Positions 41,908 to 44,315 of a DNA stretch of 44,315 nt are shown here, in pieces. Origin of the DNA: Aestuariibius sp. HNIBRBA575 (GTDB lineage Bacteria; Pseudomonadota; Alphaproteobacteria; Rhodobacterales; Rhodobacteraceae); assembly GCF_040932005.1 (NCBI RefSeq), contig NZ_CP162417.1, positions 1-44,315 of the forward strand, given 5' to 3'. The translations under genes were made by a program, and so were the position numbers. The stretch's first letter is position 1, and the number at the start of each line of letters is the position of its first letter. The notes under the pieces were generated by a model. It did no database searches, was not told the origin of the DNA, and saw nothing but the letters and a program-made list of their open reading frames with translations.

Positions 41908-42993
41908 ATGCGAATTATGACATTACCCTGTGACGGCATCGGACCAGAAATCATGGCGGCCACATTGGACGTCATGGAAGCCGCCAACAAAAAATTCGAC
42001 CTCGCGTTGACCTTTCACGAAGAAGAATCTGGGTTTCCAAGCTTGGAAAAACACGGGATCACCTTGCGCGAAGAAGTGCTGGACCGGGCCCGTAACGAAT
42101 TTGACGGCGTCATTCTGGGCACACAATCGCACATGGATTACCCACCATTGGTCGAAGGCGGCCGCAATGTTTCGGCTGGCTTCCGCATTGGGCTTGACCT
42201 TTATGCCAACGTCCGCCCGGCACGCAGCCGTGATTTCCTGCCCAACAAGGCACCGGGCATGGATCTGGTGATCATGCGCGAAGCCACCGAAGGATTTTAC
42301 CCTGACCGCAACATGTATCGGGGTGTGGGCGAAATGATGCCCGATCCGGACATGGCGCTGTCTGTGCGTAAAATCACCCGTCATGGGTCAATGCGCATCT
42401 GCCGCGAAGCGTTTAAACTGGCCATGCAGCGCGACAAAAAAGTCGCTGCAATCCACAAGGCGAATTCGTTCCTGATGACCGATGGTTTGTTCCTGGAATG
42501 TTTCCGCGAAGTGGCCAAAGACTATCCAGAAGTCGAAACAGAAGAGCTGATTGTTGACGCCTTTGCTGCCCTTTTGGTGCGCAAACCTGAAACATATGAC
42601 GTTGTTGTTGCGACAAACTTCTATGGCGACATCCTGTCGGATCTGGCGTCGGAATTGTCTGGTTCTTTGGGGCTGGCTGGGTCGATCAATGCGAATGCGG
42701 AAACTGGATTGTGTTGTGCGCAGGCGCAGCATGGTTCGGCACCCGACATTCAGGGCCAAAACGTTGCCAACCCATCGTCGTTGATTTTGTCGGCAGCGAT
42801 GATGCTGACATGGTTGGGTGAACAGCGCAACGTGCCAAAACTGATGGAAGCGGGCAAAGCCATCGCAGATGCAGTGGACGCAGTGATCGACGATCCTGCC
42901 AAACGCACACGCGATCTGGGCGGCAGCACCAATTGTGACGCGTTTGGTCGCTTTGTTGCAGAAGCGGTCGCGCAGGAAACAGTTCCCGCCTAA
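41908..42993 (+). CDS. Isocitrate/isopropylmalate-type hydroxyacid dehydrogenase
   Basis: The 361-residue enzyme is of the beta-decarboxylating dehydrogenase family (isopropylmalate, isocitrate, tartrate/D-malate dehydrogenases). Seen are the N-terminal LPCDGIGPEIM, the REATEGFY segment, Lys in HKANSFLMTDGLF, the metal Asp residues in YGDILSDLASEL, and the adenine-binding HGSAPDIQGQNVANP. The ATG at 41908 follows AAGGAGA. It oxidises the alpha-hydroxyl of a 2-hydroxy acid and may decarboxylate it. It may provide the 3-oxo acid for OtnK, replacing LtnD and OtnI of the known pathway; this is inference. Confidence 0.88.
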   Translation: MRIMTLPCDGIGPEIMAATLDVMEAANKKFDLALTFHEEESGFPSLEKHGITLREEVLDRARNEFDGVILGTQSHMDYPPLVEGGRNVSAGFRIGLDLYANVRPARSRDFLPNKAPGMDLVIMREATEGFYPDRNMYRGVGEMMPDPDMALSVRKITRHGSMRICREAFKLAMQRDKKVAAIHKANSFLMTDGLFLECFREVAKDYPEVETEELIVDAFAALLVRKPETYDVVVATNFYGDILSDLASELSGSLGLAGSINANAETGLCCAQAQHGSAPDIQGQNVANPSSLILSAAMMLTWLGEQRNVPKLMEAGKAIADAVDAVIDDPAKRTRDLGGSTNCDAFGRFVAEAVAQETVPA

Positions 42994-43026
42994 GTTTTCT
43001 CCCGCGGGCAAATGTCCGCATATAAC

Positions 43027-43053
43027 GGTGGCATTGTGTTTCGCAATGCCACC
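43027..43053 (+). other. Intercistronic stem-loop
   Basis: A perfect 10-bp stem (GGTGGCATTG with CAATGCCACC, 7-base loop) lies in the 80-base gap between the dehydrogenase and the racemase-fold gene. There is no T run, so it is more likely an mRNA stability or processing element than a terminator. It may set expression of the upstream transporter and dehydrogenase part above the rest of the operon. Confidence 0.6.
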
Positions 43054-43073
43054 CAAAATTCTGAGATAGCGAG

Positions 43074-43739
43074 ATGACCAGACTTGCCCTGATCCACGCA
43101 ACACGGGTTGCAATCGAACCGATTGAAACGGCAGCGCAGGCCCTGTGGCCAGATGCTGAAACCATTTCCATCCTAGAAGAAGGCCTGTCCGTGGATCGTG
43201 CTGCGTCTGATACGCTTTCGCCTGATATGGCCCGTCGGATTATTGATCTTAGCCGATATGCCGAAGCCGCAGAGGCCGATGGTATTCTGTTCACCTGTTC
43301 TGCCTTTGGGGATGCGATTGATCGCGCAAATTCAGAAGCCTGCATTCCGGTCATGAAGCCAAATGAGGCGATGTTTGACGCCGCCTTTAACGAAGGTGAA
43401 CGGGTCGCGATGATTTATACGTTCCCACCCGCCGCCGGTGGCATGGAGCAAGAGTTCCTGCAAGCCGCCAAAGCGCGGGGCAGCGCGGCGATGATCAAAT
43501 CCTATTTCTGCGAAGGGGCCCTTGAGGCCAAACAATCCGGTGATGTGGCCACACATGACCGGCTGATTGCAGAAGTTGCCGCCGAAATCGAAGATGCCGA
43601 CGTGGTTTTGCTGGCCCAGTTTTCGATGGCAAGCGCGCTGGAATCTGTGCGCGAACGTGTCTCTATCCCTGTCCTCACCAGCCCCGACGCCGCCATTCAG
43701 GAAATCCGGCGCCGTATCGAAGCAAATAAGAAAGATTAA
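43074..43739 (+). CDS. Asp/Glu/hydantoin racemase-fold protein with one active-site Cys
   Basis: The 221-residue protein is of the Asp/Glu racemase superfamily. C75 in LFTCSAFGDA fills the first catalytic Cys position. The second Cys position reads LLAQFSMASA (Q181-F182-S183), so a two-cysteine racemase mechanism is unlikely. Related one-Cys proteins include decarboxylases and isomerases. The stop is followed at once by the otnK ATG, so the two are coupled. A role in isomerising, epimerising or decarboxylating an intermediate between the dehydrogenase and OtnK is plausible. Confidence 0.82.
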   Translation: MTRLALIHATRVAIEPIETAAQALWPDAETISILEEGLSVDRAASDTLSPDMARRIIDLSRYAEAAEADGILFTCSAFGDAIDRANSEACIPVMKPNEAMFDAAFNEGERVAMIYTFPPAAGGMEQEFLQAAKARGSAAMIKSYFCEGALEAKQSGDVATHDRLIAEVAAEIEDADVVLLAQFSMASALESVRERVSIPVLTSPDAAIQEIRRRIEANKKD

Positions 43740-44315
43740 ATGATGTTGATCGGCGTGATAGCAGACGATTTCACCGGCGCGAGCGATATTGCCAACACGC
43801 TGGCCAAAGGTGTCGCCCCCGAAGGCGGATTGCGCACAGCGCAGTTCCCCGGCATTCCGACCGCGGCAGTGTCCCCTGAAATTGAGGCCGGGGTGATTTC
43901 ACTCAAGAGCCGTTCTGCCCCAGTCAAAGAGGCCGTCAGCGAAAGTCTGGACGCGCTGAAATGGCTGCTGGACCAGGGCTGTCAGCAGATCATCTTCAAA
44001 TATTGTTCGACGTTTGATTCAACCCCTGCGGGCAATATTGGCCCGGTTGCGGATGCGTTGGCAGATGCGTTGAACGTGTCAGGCGTGGTGGTTTGCCCCG
44101 CCTTTCCTGGCACCGGGCGCACCATCTATCAGGGGCATTTGTTTGTCGGGGACGTGCTGTTGAACGAATCCGGCATGCAAAACCACCCCTTGACCCCCAT
44201 GACTGATCCCGACATTCGGCGCTGTCTGGGGCGGCAAACCCATCACGACGTCGCCCATGTTGCACTGGCGACTGTTGCTCAGGGCGGGGCTCCGCTTCGG
44301 TCTGCATTTGAACAG
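43740..44315 (+). CDS. otnK: OtnK-type four-carbon acid sugar kinase, N-terminal part (continues at base 1)
   Basis: These are the first 192 codons of a DUF1537 kinase. VIADDFTGASD (6-16) is the sugar-acid-binding motif, KYCSTFDSTPAGNIGP (87-102) and CPAFPGTGRTIYQG (~119-132) follow in family order. The frame is open to the last base and ends on a codon boundary; base 1 continues it without loss of family similarity, to the stop at 705. Either of two tandem ATGs (43740, 43743) may start it. It is the sixth gene of the operon beginning at tctC. Confidence 0.93.
   Translation, partial: MMLIGVIADDFTGASDIANTLAKGVAPEGGLRTAQFPGIPTAAVSPEIEAGVISLKSRSAPVKEAVSESLDALKWLLDQGCQQIIFKYCSTFDSTPAGNIGPVADALADALNVSGVVVCPAFPGTGRTIYQGHLFVGDVLLNESGMQNHPLTPMTDPDIRRCLGRQTHHDVAHVALATVAQGGAPLRSAFEQ

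Overview
The window looks like one complete circular replicon of 44,315 bp, cut inside a single gene. Bases 43740-44315 encode the N-terminal 192 codons of a DUF1537 (OtnK-type) kinase. Bases 1-705 encode its C-terminal part in the same reading phase, giving a full-length 426-residue protein when the ends are joined. A RepABC cassette with two perfect 16-bp parS palindromes and a likely antisense ctRNA shows that the replicon is an alphaproteobacterial plasmid. RepABC, TRAP and TctABC transporters, BCCT carriers, choline sulfatase and the many catabolic dehydrogenases together suggest a marine roseobacter (Rhodobacterales); that host assignment is inference. No relaxase, type IV secretion gene, toxin-antitoxin pair, transposase, tRNA, rRNA or CRISPR array was seen.

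Region by region. (1) A ten-gene operon starts at 38825 and runs through the end of the window to 5452: tctC-tctB-tctA, an isocitrate/isopropylmalate-type dehydrogenase, an Asp/Glu-racemase-fold enzyme, otnK, otnC, an RraA-like protein, an AbrB-family membrane protein and an aconitase. A divergent GntR/FCD regulator lies at 37541-38455. It looks like a route for a hydroxy-(tri)carboxylate or sugar acid that ends in dihydroxyacetone phosphate. (2) 5558-11100: a HutC-type GntR regulator, an amidohydrolase lactonase, an SMP-30 lactonase and a complete TRAP transporter (DctQ, DctM, DctP), suggesting sugar-lactone or sugar-acid use. (3) 11326-22662: an SsuABC-type ABC transporter; a tightly packed operon of cytoplasmic BisC-type molybdoenzyme, FGGY kinase, MDR dehydrogenase, AraD-like class II aldolase/epimerase and SorC regulator; and a divergent split transketolase. 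(4) 22746-31514: a formylglycine-generating enzyme, two Cys-type sulfatases (the second is BetC choline-sulfatase), two BCCT carriers and two LysR regulators, one adjacent to each carrier. (5) 32612-37412: an SDR dehydrogenase and the repABC backbone.

The most interesting signal is a 31-bp operator-like sequence (CTTTTACAwTTG, ten variable positions, TGTC) found three times, always in promoter regions: before the SsuABC-type genes (13966), between the molybdoenzyme and transketolase operons (20635), and before the first sulfatase (25434). It links uptake, desulfation, phosphorylation, epimerisation and transketolase steps into one probable SorC-controlled regulon. My inference is that this is a pathway for a sulfated sugar or polyol; its substrate is unknown and I do not recognise the gene combination as a described pathway.
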